Shown in pieces: positions 36,055-44,616 of a DNA stretch of 64,000 nucleotides; position 1 is the stretch's first letter, and each line of letters starts with the position of its first letter. Source of the stretch: Haemaphysalis longicornis. Lineage: Eukaryota > Arthropoda > Arachnida > Ixodida > Ixodidae. Below the pieces are notes generated by a model that saw nothing but the letters and a program-made list of their open reading frames with translations, did no database searches and was not told where the DNA came from. The position numbers and the translations under genes were made by a program. The stretch covers positions 114,646,008 to 114,710,007 of the forward strand of contig CM023448.1 of NCBI GenBank assembly GCA_013339765.2. The letters run 5' to 3'.

Positions 36055-36058
<4 letters not shown>
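35784..36058. mobile_element. 275-bp hairpin MITE with TA flanks
   Basis: Almost the whole element is one hairpin. The inner arms, 35878-35913 (AATAGGCGAAAATATAAGGC and onward) and 35929-35966, are nearly perfect around a 15-bp loop. The outer arms (TCAAGGTTGCAGTCGTCAT against ATGACGACTGAACCTGA, and the CAGCCGAATAG words) match with small gaps. TA flanks both ends (35782-35783, 36059-36060), suggesting a Tc1/mariner-type target. There is no coding capacity. It abuts the (TA)n tract that borders the 480-bp array. Confidence 0.8.
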
Positions 36059-36096
<38 letters not shown>

Positions 36097-36100
36097 ATAT
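36059..36100. repeat. (TA)n microsatellite
   Basis: Near-perfect TA repeat between the hairpin element and the first 480-bp unit. A second (AT)n (38892-38911) closes the array on the other side. Confidence 0.95.
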
Positions 36101-36265
36101 AGTAAGGAAATGAGGGGCTCGTTGAGGAAATACAGAAAGATAGGTCGGCAGTCTACAATGCCAAAGGAGGCATAGGGGTGTGGTTAGGCTCTTTTCTTTT
36201 TCACTACGGTTAATTAAGTAAACATTATTTTTTTTAAAATACAGAAGAAAGAAAGAAAAAACACG

Positions 36266-36337
36266 CGCCCAGAGTGGGGACCGAACCCACGCCTTTCGAT
36301 TACATGTCGAATGCCTTACCAACTCGGCTATCTGGGC
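36266..36337 (-). tRNA. tRNA-like unit, minus strand (Lys-derived, TGT loop)
   Basis: This 72-nt sequence folds as a full cloverleaf: acceptor GCCCAGA/TCTGGGC, anticodon stem TTCGA/TCGAA, T stem GTGGG/CCCAC, discriminator G. The anticodon loop is CATGTAA, so the nominal anticodon is TGT, but position 33 is A, not the universal T. The acceptor arm and G73 resemble tRNA-Lys. I infer a Lys-derived tRNA-like gene that probably does not decode. The A box is TAGCCGAGTTGG. On its strand it is followed by CGTG and a T run, a Pol III stop signal. Confidence 0.5.
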
Positions 36338-36780
36338 GACTGTGTTCTCCTTCACTTTCTGGGCTATTTATATTTACTAGAAGTGTATCTGACGCTTGAG
36401 GGTGGTAGCCAGCGCCACTCTGACTACACGGGAGAAGGGGACCTTCTTTTCAACCCCCGGGCGTGACTCTAACGTCTACAGCCTGTCATGAGCGGGTTAC
36501 TGGCGGGAAGCCCTCTTATGCTACCAAGGCATCAAGGCTGCCAGAACCGAGACCCTCGTATTGCTTTCGCAGAATAATATAGTAAGGAAATGAGGGGCTC
36601 GTTGAGGAAATACAGAAAGATAGGTCGGCAGTCTACAATGCCAAAGGAGGCATAGGGGTGTGGTTAGGCTCTTTTCTTTTTCACTACGGTTAATTAAGTA
36701 CACATTATTTTTTTAAATATACAGAAGAAAGAAAGAAAAGGTAAGGCATTGGTAAGGTAAGGCATGGTAAAGTTGGTAAA

Positions 36781-36838
36781 GTTGGTAAGGCATTCGACAT
36801 GTAATCGAAAGGCGTGGGTTCGGTCCCCACTCTGGGCG
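36781..36838 (+). pseudogene. 5'-truncated tRNA-like unit at the inversion
   Basis: Only the part from the D loop onward (GTTGGTAAGGCATTCGACA...) survives. The acceptor 5' strand and A box are missing. In front of it, 36742-36780 consists of slipped copies of GGTAAGGCAT and AAAGTTGGT, suggesting a repaired break at the head-to-head junction. Confidence 0.8.
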
Positions 36839-37248
36839 CGTGTTTTTCTTTCTTTCTTCTGTATATTTAAAAAAAAATAATGTTTACTTAATTAACCGTA
36901 GTGAAAAAGAAAAGAGCCTAACCACACCCCTATGCCTCCTTTGGCATTGTAGACTGCCGACCTATCTTTCTGTATTTCCTCAACGAGCCCCTCATTTCCT
37001 TACTATATTATTCTGCGAAAGCATAGCGAGGGTCTCGGTTCTGGCAGCCTTGATGCCTTGGTAGCATAAGAGGGCTTCCCGCCAGTAACCCGCTCATGAC
37101 AGGCTGTAGACGTTCGAGTCACGCCCGGGGGTTGAAAAGAAGGTCCCCTTCTCCCCGTGTAGTCAGAGTGGCGCTGGCTACCACCCTCAAGCGTCAGATA
37201 CACTTCTAGTAAATATAAATAGCCCAGAAAGTGAAGGAGAACACAGTC

Positions 37249-37320
37249 GCCCAGATAGCCGAATTGGTAAGGCATTCGACATGTAATCGAAAGGCGTGGG
37301 TTCGGTCCCCACTCTGGGCG
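37249..37320 (+). tRNA. tRNA-like unit 1, plus strand
   Basis: Complete cloverleaf with all stems paired. It differs from the minus copy by GAATTGG in place of GAGTTGG in the A box. T5 lies at 37325-37329. Confidence 0.5.
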
Positions 37321-37729
37321 CGTGTTTTTCTTTCTTTCTTCTGTATATTAAAAAAAATAATGTTTACTTAATTAACCGTAGTGAAAAAGAAAAGAGCCTA
37401 ACCACACCCCTATGCCTCCTTTGGCATTGTAGACTGCCGACCTATCTTTCTGTATTTCCTCAACGAGCCCCTCATTTCCTTACTATATTATTCTGCGAAA
37501 GCATAGCGAGGGTCTCGGTTCTGGCAGCCTTGATGCCTTGGTAGCATAAGAGGGCTTCCCGCCAGTAACCCGCTCATGACAGGCTGTAGACGTTCGAGTC
37601 ACGCCCCGGGGGTTGAAAAGAAGGTCCCCTTCTCCCCGTGTAGTCAGAGTGGCGCTGGCTACCACCCTCAAGCGTCAGATACACTTCTAGTAAATATAAA
37701 TAGCCCAGAAAGTGAAGGAGAACACAGTC

Positions 37730-37801
37730 GCCCAGATAGCCGAATTGGTAAGGCATTCGACATGTAATCGAAAGGCGTGGGTTCGGTCCCCACTCTGGGC
37801 G
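37730..37801 (+). tRNA. tRNA-like unit 2, plus strand
   Basis: Identical over 72 nt to the copy at 37249 by eye. The terminator T run follows 4 nt downstream. Confidence 0.5.
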
Positions 37802-38207
37802 CGTGTTTTTCTTTCTTTCTTCTGTATATTTAAAAAAAATAATGTTTACTTAATTAACCGTAGTGAAAAAGAAAAGAGCCTAACCACACCCCTATGCCTC
37901 CTTTGGCATTGTAGACTGCCGACCTATCTTTCTGTATTTCCTCAACGAGCCCCTCATTTCCTTACTATATTATTCTGCGAAAGCATAGCGAGGTCTCGGT
38001 TCTGGCAGCCTTGATGCCTGGTAGCATAAGAGGGCTTCCCGCCAGTAACCGCTCATGACAGGCTGTAGACGTTAGAGTCACGCCCCGGGGTTGAAAAGAA
38101 GGTCCCCTTCTCCCCGTGTAGTCAGAGTGGCGCTGGCTACCACCCTCAAGCGTCAGATACACTTCTAGTAAATATAAATAGCCCAGAAAGTGAAGGAGAA
38201 CACAGTC

Positions 38208-38279
38208 GCCCAGATAGCCGAATTGGTAAGGCATTCGACATGTAATCGAAAGGCGTGGGTTCGGTGCCCACTCTGGGCG
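38208..38279 (+). tRNA. tRNA-like unit 3, plus strand
   Basis: One change in the T arm (TTCGGTGCCCAC in place of TTCGGTCCCCAC), which breaks the first pair of the T stem region. The rest is unchanged. Confidence 0.45.
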
Positions 38280-38688
38280 CGTGTTTTTCTTCTTTCTTCT
38301 GTATATTTAAAAAAAATAATGTTTACTTAATTAACCGTAGTGAAAAAGAAAAGAGCCTAACCACACCCCTATGCCTCCTTTGGCATTGTAGACTGCCGAC
38401 CTATCTTTCTGTATTTCCTCAACGAGCCCCTCATTTCCTTACTATATTATTCTGCGAAAGCATAGCGAGGGTCTCGGTTCTGGCAGCCTTGATGCCTTGG
38501 TAGCCTAAGAGGGCTTCCCGCCAGTAACCCGCTCATGACAGGCTGTAGACGTTCGAGTCACGCCCCGGGGGTTGAAAAGAAGGTCCCCTTCTCCCCGTGT
38601 AGTCAGAGTGGCGCTGGCTACCACCCTCAAGCGTCAGATACACTTCTAGTAAATATAAATAGCCCAGAAAGTGAAGGAGAACACAGTT

Positions 38689-38760
38689 GCCCAGATAGCC
38701 GAGTTGGTAAGGCATTCGACATGTAATCGAAAGGCGTGGCTTCGGTCCCCACTCTGGGCG
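38689..38760 (+). tRNA. tRNA-like unit 4, plus strand
   Basis: Carries the GAGTTGG A-box form and a T-stem change (GTGGC before TTCGG), so the B box is weakened. The preceding base pattern is CAGTTGCCC, where other units have CAGTCGCCC. The last unit of the array. Confidence 0.45.
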
Positions 38761-38891
38761 CGTTTTTTTCTTTCTTTCTTCTGTATATTTAAAAAAAATA
38801 ATGTTTACTTAATTAACCGTAGTGAAAAAGAAAAGAGCCTAACCACACCCCTATGCCTCCTTTGGCATTGTAGACTGCCGACCTATCTTTC

Positions 38892-38911
38892 TATATATAT
38901 ATATATATATA
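38892..38911. repeat. (AT)n at array end
   Basis: Short AT repeat that interrupts the last 480-bp unit at its TATCTTTCT stretch. Confidence 0.9.
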
Positions 38912-38994
38912 CAATAACGAAAACCAGCAGCCAGCAATCTGTAACACCAAAGAAAGCACAGGGGAATTGTTCTTATTCTGTTATAATTATTATT

Positions 38995-39112
38995 ACTATA
39001 ATTACCAAGGAGGTTGTATAAAACTTCTGGAGTGGAGGCCGCCCATAGCGGGCAACGCGGGGAAGTGAAGCCGGGCGAACCGGTCGGCGGCCATATTGCC
39101 GTGGGTAGAAAA
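38995..39112 (+). promoter_or_regulatory. Promoter-like module, arm 1 of an inverted pair
   Basis: Contains TATAAAA (39017-39023) then AACTTCTGGAGTGGAG and GGCGGCCATATTGCCGTGGG. It is matched in inverse orientation at 41256-41350, with continuous similarity from ATAATTACCAAGGAGGTTGT to GGGTAGAAAA. A GC-rich stretch follows, and an ATG at 39178-39180 is directly followed by GTAAGC, a good splice donor. This resembles a core promoter with a short first exon, but no downstream exon was identified. Confidence 0.4.
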
Positions 39113-39726
39113 GGCGCTGCGCCGGCAGGGACGCTGAAGTGCGGTCGCGTTTTTTTGGCTTTGCAAGGGAGAAAACGATGGTAAGCTAGTATATCGATTA
39201 CGATATTTGAGGGCAGACTGAATTTTGCCTTACGCATAAGGTTTTGACGTAAGATATGGTTCAAGCAGCGAGTCCGCCTGTGAAAAATCTTACGGTGGTC
39301 AACAGAGCTGTCGATGCGGGAAAACGCGCAGCGCTATGCTAAAGGCACCACCCGTGATTTTATTTCAATAAACGTTTATTCGGTATAGCTAAGGCTATAG
39401 ACCGCCCCCTTAACATTAAATTACCTCATGTTGCGCGCCATGGCAAGAGATTCCGCGTTATAAGGTTACTATTAGCCGTGATTTCACGCTGGAAGTGCGG
39501 GACACGCGAAAGCGCGATTATTTGACGCTTGTTTCTTTTAGCGGCGTGGCTAGGATTAATGATTAATAAATAATAATGCAGTAGCGGTTCGAATGGTTTT
39601 TAAGCAGGACTGCGAGAATCATATCCATCAGGATATTGCAATCTTTATATGTAGTGCAAATGCACGTTTTCTGGTTTAAACAACATGCCCAGTTTTGCCC
39701 TTGCCGAAGACCAAATTAAGCACGAG
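39113..39726. other. No further feature
   Basis: After the ATG-GTAAGC at 39178 I see only AT-rich DNA and no exon that I can support. Confidence 0.4.
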
Positions 39727-39745
39727 CTTTTGATTGATTGATTGG

Positions 39746-39780
<35 letters not shown>

Positions 39781-40000
39781 TGGTGTTTAAACGCGCTGAC
39801 GCAACGCAGGTGATGAGGCGCGCCGTAGTGGAGGGCTCCGGATTTTGACCACCTGGGGAATCTTTAACGTGCACCGAAATCTCGTTCACATAGTTTTCGC
39901 TTTTCGCCTTCACCAGAAAAGCGGCTGCCGCGGCAGGGAACCGAACCCGCGTTCTAGGGATGAGCAGCACAGTGCATATCCACTGAGCCAACGCGGTGGG
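39727..40000 (-). mobile_element. tRNA-derived SINE with (TTGA)n tail
   Basis: On minus, the head starts near 40000 (CCCACCGCGTTGGCTCAGTG; A box TTGGCTCAGTGG). The B box is CGGGTTCGGTTCCC near 39935, and the body has GTGAAGGCGAAAAGC and GTTAAAGATTCCCC. The tail is a run of ATCA units on minus, seen as TTGATTGA at 39730-39780. A complete copy from head to simple-repeat tail. Confidence 0.88.
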
Positions 40001-40166
40001 TCTATTTCCAGCTTTTCAATCGTATTTTGCGAAATGGATTTGGCACACACTGAAGCACATTAAAGCAGGTTTTTTTTTATTCCGCGTGCACTTTACAGAA
40101 GGCATGGGACTCGCATTGACTTTATTTTTCAAATCCAGATGGTTACTTAATTGGATGCACGACTAC

Positions 40167-40304
40167 ATTAACCGCGCACGTTGGCACGATAGTAACGTGC
40201 TATTGATAAGAAAACTACTCGCAGGAGGTTACTCAATCACATTCACAACCTCGTTGACCGCGCAAGTTCGGACGCGAGCAGCGTGCTATTGATAAGAAAA
40301 TCAT
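40167..40304. repeat. Direct 52-bp duplication
   Basis: TTAACCGCGCACGTT at 40167 and TTGACCGCGCAAGTT at 40253 begin two similar stretches, both ending GTGCTATTGATAAGAAAA. Spacing is 86 bp. Confidence 0.75.
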
Positions 40305-41255
40305 GTGGACGAAGAACGCGGAAGAGCATTGCGGTGCATCAAAAACTTCTACGAAACAGCGCTAACGAGAAACGTCAGTGTATTCACGTATGGCCGGATG
40401 TAAAGGAAATATATTAAACAAGAGTGCCTTGATTTTTGACGGTAACTGCCTTAGCAATACTCTGCATTTAAATTAGTGCGGAAAAACAATTTGCGCCCCA
40501 CATATTTTCAAAGATGTGATTTCGCGCAGCCAAGCGACTAAAGGACCACCACAACTACGAGCGAAAACATTCGCATATCTGCGTAAACAAGCGCGTACGG
40601 TATGCTCAGTAAGCGGACGGCAGGTGCTACGGCAAATTTTCCCTTTACATCACGCACAAACGGCGGGCAAATGTGCACTCATAACGTTATAATACTAGTA
40701 ATGCCCTCGAAACCCAAAACAAACAGATACCCTCAGTACTTACAGATGAAAGGTGATCCCCGACGCCTTCTTCGCGCGATTAGCGCAGCCGAACGCGACG
40801 CACGAGCAGACAATTTCTGCTTTCTACACCTTTGAAGCATCCATCCGCGAACGAGGATCGAACGAACACGAGTTCTGCTCTTTGGCAAGAGAGAACTCGG
40901 AAGAACGACACATGGGGCAGAAAAAAATGTGATTGTGTCTACTGTTTATTTGAGCTGTTAGCGCCCAATAATATAAATAATTACCAGATGTGTGCGCCCC
41001 CGGCGCACGCACGGGCGACTTGCGAAGCGCTTAACTAGAAACACGGAGAGGGGAGCATAACCGAAACCACATGCGGCGAAATGAACGGGCGCAAGAAAAG
41101 CTCGGTGCGCTTGAAGGTAGCCGCATGAGAGAATCAACTTGCAAAACAAAACAAAACAAAACAAAAAAAAAACGGAAGCAAAAATATAACGTAACCCGCC
41201 GCAAACACAAGAACACTATGCGACGAATGCAATGCGTCTGCTACCGCGGAACGAG
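40305..41255. other. No recognised feature
   Basis: The spacer between the two inverted promoter-like modules. No coding or RNA signal could be supported. Confidence 0.4.
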
Positions 41256-41350
41256 TTTTCTACCCACGGCAAGATGGCGGCCGTCGGCGTCAGTTTTCGA
41301 GCACCATCTCCACTCCAGAAGTTCTATACAACCTCCTTGATAATTACTAA
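41256..41350 (-). promoter_or_regulatory. Promoter-like module, arm 2 (inverted)
   Basis: Inverse of 38995-39112. On minus it reads CAAGGAGGTTGTATAGAAC (TATA-like TATAGAA). It also has GCCGCCATCTT, whose plus-strand form AAGATGGCGGC (41271-41281) is an exact match to the YY1-type site known near many animal promoters. Similarity to arm 1 stops at GGGTAGAAAA. Confidence 0.4.
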
Positions 41351-41389
41351 AGTTGACCTTTTTATTTTATGTTGGCAACGAAAGTGTAG

Positions 41390-41960
41390 AAAAACAGGCT
41401 TCCAGGGTGGGGACCGAACCAACGCCTTCTGATCTTCCGATTACATGCCGTATGCCTTACCGACTCGGCTATTCGAGCGACTGTGTTCCCCGTCCGTTTC
41501 TCGAGGAATAATATGTCATACAGTGAGCAACACCCTCGTCTATAACACTGAGTTCAGCTTCAACTGGTTACCTCTCACAACTGCGGATTCAAACTTTTGA
41601 CAAAAAACGTTGAGGTAAAATACATGATTAAGACTTTTGAATGACACAATTATTTTCTTCAAATGCATTTCGGCCGGGGCAAGATAGAGCTATAAGTACG
41701 AAACCTGTGTTATAGACAAGTGTGTTGCCCTCTGTACAACTGCATCTCACGCCTGAGGATGGTAGTCGATGCTGCTCCAACAAGTCGAGGTTGGGGAGTT
41801 ATTCTTTTTAACCCTCGGGTCATGACTCTAGCGTCTACAGCCTCTCAAGAGCAGTGGACTGACGGGAAACCGTGTTATGCTGCAGTTGGCACCAATGCTC
41901 TTGGATCCGAGGCCCTCGCTGTGCTTGCACCTTAATGAGGGGCTCGTGCAAGGAGTACAG
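41390..41960 (-). repeat. Divergent single copy of the 480-bp unit
   Basis: Order and words match the minus-oriented array unit: tRNA-like sequence, GACTGTGTTC, GAGGATGGTAG, AACCCTCGGGTCATGACTCTAGCGTCTACAGCC, GGAAACC-TGTTATGCT, GAGGCCCTCG, AATGAGGGGCTCG, GAGTACAG. Divergence is substantial, so this copy is older than the array units. Its unit end abuts the 3' side of the RTE remnant. Confidence 0.8.
41402..41478 (-). pseudogene. Divergent tRNA-like sequence
   Basis: Corresponds to the array tRNA-like sequence but has a 5-nt insertion after the anticodon arm and unpaired acceptor ends (GCTCGAA against CCCTGG). The anticodon loop CATGTAA and a following T5 (41390-41394 on minus) are both retained. 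Confidence 0.7.
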
Positions 41961-42099
41961 TATGAATTCACGGTTCCTTTCTGTAAATGAGCCTGTTATG
42001 TGTCCACTGTCCGAGGAAGAAGCTTCCCAATCGACTACACATTGATGATATATCCCGCGCTGTCTGAATCCATTCTTTGTCCCCAAATTCTCTTATCTC

Positions 42100-43740
42100 G
42101 CACTTGCATCGAGCTATCAGTCTTCAACTTCTATGCCCTGTCTCTCGGACGCCACTCCGTTGCCTTGGGGGTCCAGCCATTGTTAGCTCTACATATTGCA
42201 TGTTTTCCAGCCCAAGTCAATTTCTTTATCTTAATTTTGAGCTGCGGTGTCTTTCTAGCGACTTTAACCCGAGACGCTCTTTGCCTATCCATAAGCGTCA
42301 GTTCTATCATTCTTCTTTCCATGTCTAGCTTTTTTAAGGTTCCCAGTAAGCCCTCAAGTTTCTGACCCATAGGTAATTCCAGAGAGTACGCATTCGTTGT
42401 ATATTTTTCTTTTCACTCACCCACTCTTGATTACTTTGGAGGGTTTTGCCAAATGCCCTTCAACCCATACTAATTCTAGAGCTGCTTTACCTCGCGTGGT
42501 TTAGATCGGCTCTCATAACTTGCCCAAGATAATTATGCTCGCCCGGCTCTTATGTTTCGTTGCCTATATAGATTGATTGGGACGATTTCTGCATGCCTGT
42601 TTTCATTAGTTTCGTCTTACTCATTTGTATCTTGAATGCTACGACAATGCTTTCTGAGTACAGTACATTATTTGCAGGTCTTCGCCCGTATTAGTGAACA
42701 ACACGATGCATCCGGGAATCTGTATACTGGCCCCAATATTCTCCCTTTATTCGTATTAATGACTTCTCCAAATCAAGATTCCTAAATACACCCGCTAGGC
42801 ATGATGTGAATAATTTCATTGAGATGGAGTCTATTGTCTAACGCCTTTCGTAACAGAAAACTTCGCACTCTTCTTATGAAGCTTTATCGGTATGTCTATC
42901 ACACATCAGCCGCTCCGTGCCACGAGCCAGCTTTTCACTTAGGCAAGGCGATTTATTTTATTTTTGAAACTAAGATTTGTTGCCTATGACACTGTATAAA
43001 AGACATCTCTGTTCGCAACAACGTTTGTTTACAAATTATGAAACTGTGAACAGATCGCATATAGCTGCGACGCCGTTACAGGGGGAGTAACTGCTCGGCT
43101 TTTCGTCGATCCTCCCGTTGCTCTCTAGATCAACAGGGACGAACATTTACTCTCGAATTATGCACACGACACGCGCGCTGCCACAGTTATTCTTCTTGAG
43201 GAGCAACGGTCGCTCGCGAGGGATAACGGTTCGTAGTTTGCTCCTTTTTTCGTCCTTTTTGACTAAGAGTGCACCCGCACATTGCTTCTATAAACCCTCT
43301 AGAAGCCCTCTGTGCGCTCCTGCGATCCCCTGTTCTCTCAATACTTTCACCATTGAAGAGCTTTTGAATACCATGCAAAATGTTAATTCTGCTCCCCTGA
43401 GTTTTCCTTTACCAGGTTGATTGCGTTAATGTGCTTTTTGTTTAGTAGCCTTTCCTAAACCCAGCATGTTCCGTCGGTTGTTTGAAATCTAGTGTAACGT
43501 AGGTGGTTAACTAATGGTAAGTGGCCTGTAAACAACATAGAGTAGATGAGTTCGTAATTCTTGAGCCCTGTGGCATCAACGTTCTTTGGAGTTCGAATTA
43601 TGTTGGCATTTTCCCAGGAAAGTGCTACCTTCAATATCTGGGGGTATTGCGAAAATAAGGTTGCTAACTTTCTGAAAGCAACATCACCACCTCGTTTAGT
43701 AGATCCGCTGTGGCCACCTGCGGCATTACCTATCTTCAAC
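42100..43740 (-). pseudogene. RTE-clade LINE remnant (reverse transcriptase)
   Basis: The minus strand shows the order of an RTE-type ORF2 in broken frames. Near 43736-43455 there is a fingers region (SWENANII, then DATGLKNY, in place of the usual W-NANI and KNYRPIS). Near 42820-42500, motifs around the catalytic site are degraded (IKREYWG, then QMSKTNENRHAEIVPIN). At 42370-42131 lies the C-terminal part (RRMIELTLMDRQRAS; KIKKLTWAGKHA; NGWTPKATEWRPRD). The catalytic FADD is not legible and stops are frequent. Similar wording is known from arthropod RTE elements. It could be assigned to a neighbouring clade on proper comparison. Confidence 0.75.
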
Positions 43741-43895
43741 ATAAGAAAAACGAATATTAATAATACGACACAAGCCGCATAGCAAAAATAAAACGAAAAA
43801 AAACCCGGGTCATCTCCACGAACGTGAAACCTGGGGAGGGGGAAGCATGCTGTGTATAAGTTTTTTCTTGGCGCCTTGGCGTTTTTGGCCACGGA

Positions 43896-44150
43896 GGTGA
43901 AACCGTTGGGGGTAAAGGTACACAGCTTTGCTGTAAAAGTCTAGTTTCTTTGAAGCACCAAGCGTTCTAGCGCGAGGCATTGGAAAACGAGTGTCCCTGG
44001 ATGTTCTTTTAGTACGCGTTTTTGACCACAGAGGTGAAACGTTCAAGCACGAGGCGTTGAAAAACGAGTGTCCCGGTGGGTTCTTTTAGTACGCGTTACG
44101 TTCTAACGCGAGTCGTTGGAAAACGAGTGCCCCGGTGGTTTAGTACCGTG
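43896..44150. repeat. Degenerate minisatellite, ~70-bp unit
   Basis: Three units contain GTTCTAGCGCGAGGC/GTTCAAGCACGAGGC/GTTCTAACGCGAGTC, followed by a GAAAACGAGTG(T/C)CCC stretch and a TTCTTTTAGTACGCGT stretch. The leading part (43905-43935) has the GGTAAAGGTACACAGCTTTG word also found at the right end of both composite repeats. Confidence 0.8.
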
Positions 44151-44616
44151 ACTACATGAAACCACGACGAAGACAGGAGACGCCGACAGCCCGAGCGCCT
44201 AAGGAATGTCGCCCCTAAAAAAGGTAACATAACAGCATACATGATGCTTCGCTAAATATAGCAGACGACAACAAAAATTTTTGCAGTTCCTGAACCGTGG
44301 GCACTTTCTCTGCTTTGTTCAGCAACATGAAGGAGATGTATAGATGGTGACACTCGTCACTCGATGGCCGGTTAAAAGCGCCACTGTATGGCCCCCCGCT
44401 GGGGCGTACGCCTACTTTGGCCCCATTCATCCCCATGGGAGCACATCTGCGCTCTCAAGCTGCCGCTTGCACTGTGACATGTGGTGACGCCCAATTGTTG
44501 CGCTGATATCCGCATACCTGTGGACAGCAGTGTCGCACAGTGGCCACCGCTACTTAAGGCATGCAGCCATTAAACAAACAAACAAAAAACGAACTAGCAA
44601 ACACTCGCGCTGTGAA
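44151..44616. other. No recognised feature
   Basis: Anonymous DNA up to composite copy B. A short CAAACAAACAAA tract near 44573. Confidence 0.4.

Larger units (their letters stand above)
36101..38891. repeat. 480-bp tandem array with internal inversion
   Basis: AGTAAGGAAATGAGGGGCTC recurs at 36101 and 36581 (period 480) with units in minus orientation. At about 36741-36780 the orientation flips, and plus-oriented units follow with tRNA-like starts at 37249, 37730, 38208 and 38689 (periods 481, 478, 481). Each full unit holds a 72-nt tRNA-like sequence, a T5 run, a CTTTCTTTC tract, an AT-rich part, and a GC-richer part containing GTTCGAGTCACGCC. Units are almost identical by eye (a few substitutions and single-base indels), so the array is young or homogenised. 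The last unit breaks off at 38891. A divergent single unit sits inverted at 41390-41960. Confidence 0.95.

Noticed and set aside
36266..38760. Functional tRNA-Thr(TGT) genes
   Set aside because: Position 33 is A, the discriminator is G and the acceptor arm is Lys-like, so a decoding Thr tRNA is unlikely. They are retained as tRNA-like units with modest confidence.
36101..38891. Possible CRISPR array or rRNA spacer
   Set aside because: The repeat unit is 480 bp with no short repeat-spacer alternation and no rRNA motif. The host is eukaryotic.
36008..39021. Repeated 82-116 aa frames in the 480-bp array
   Set aside because: All are the same translation of the tRNA-like sequence and its spacer. 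The frame crosses the tRNA cloverleaf and Pol III stop and shows no protein family.
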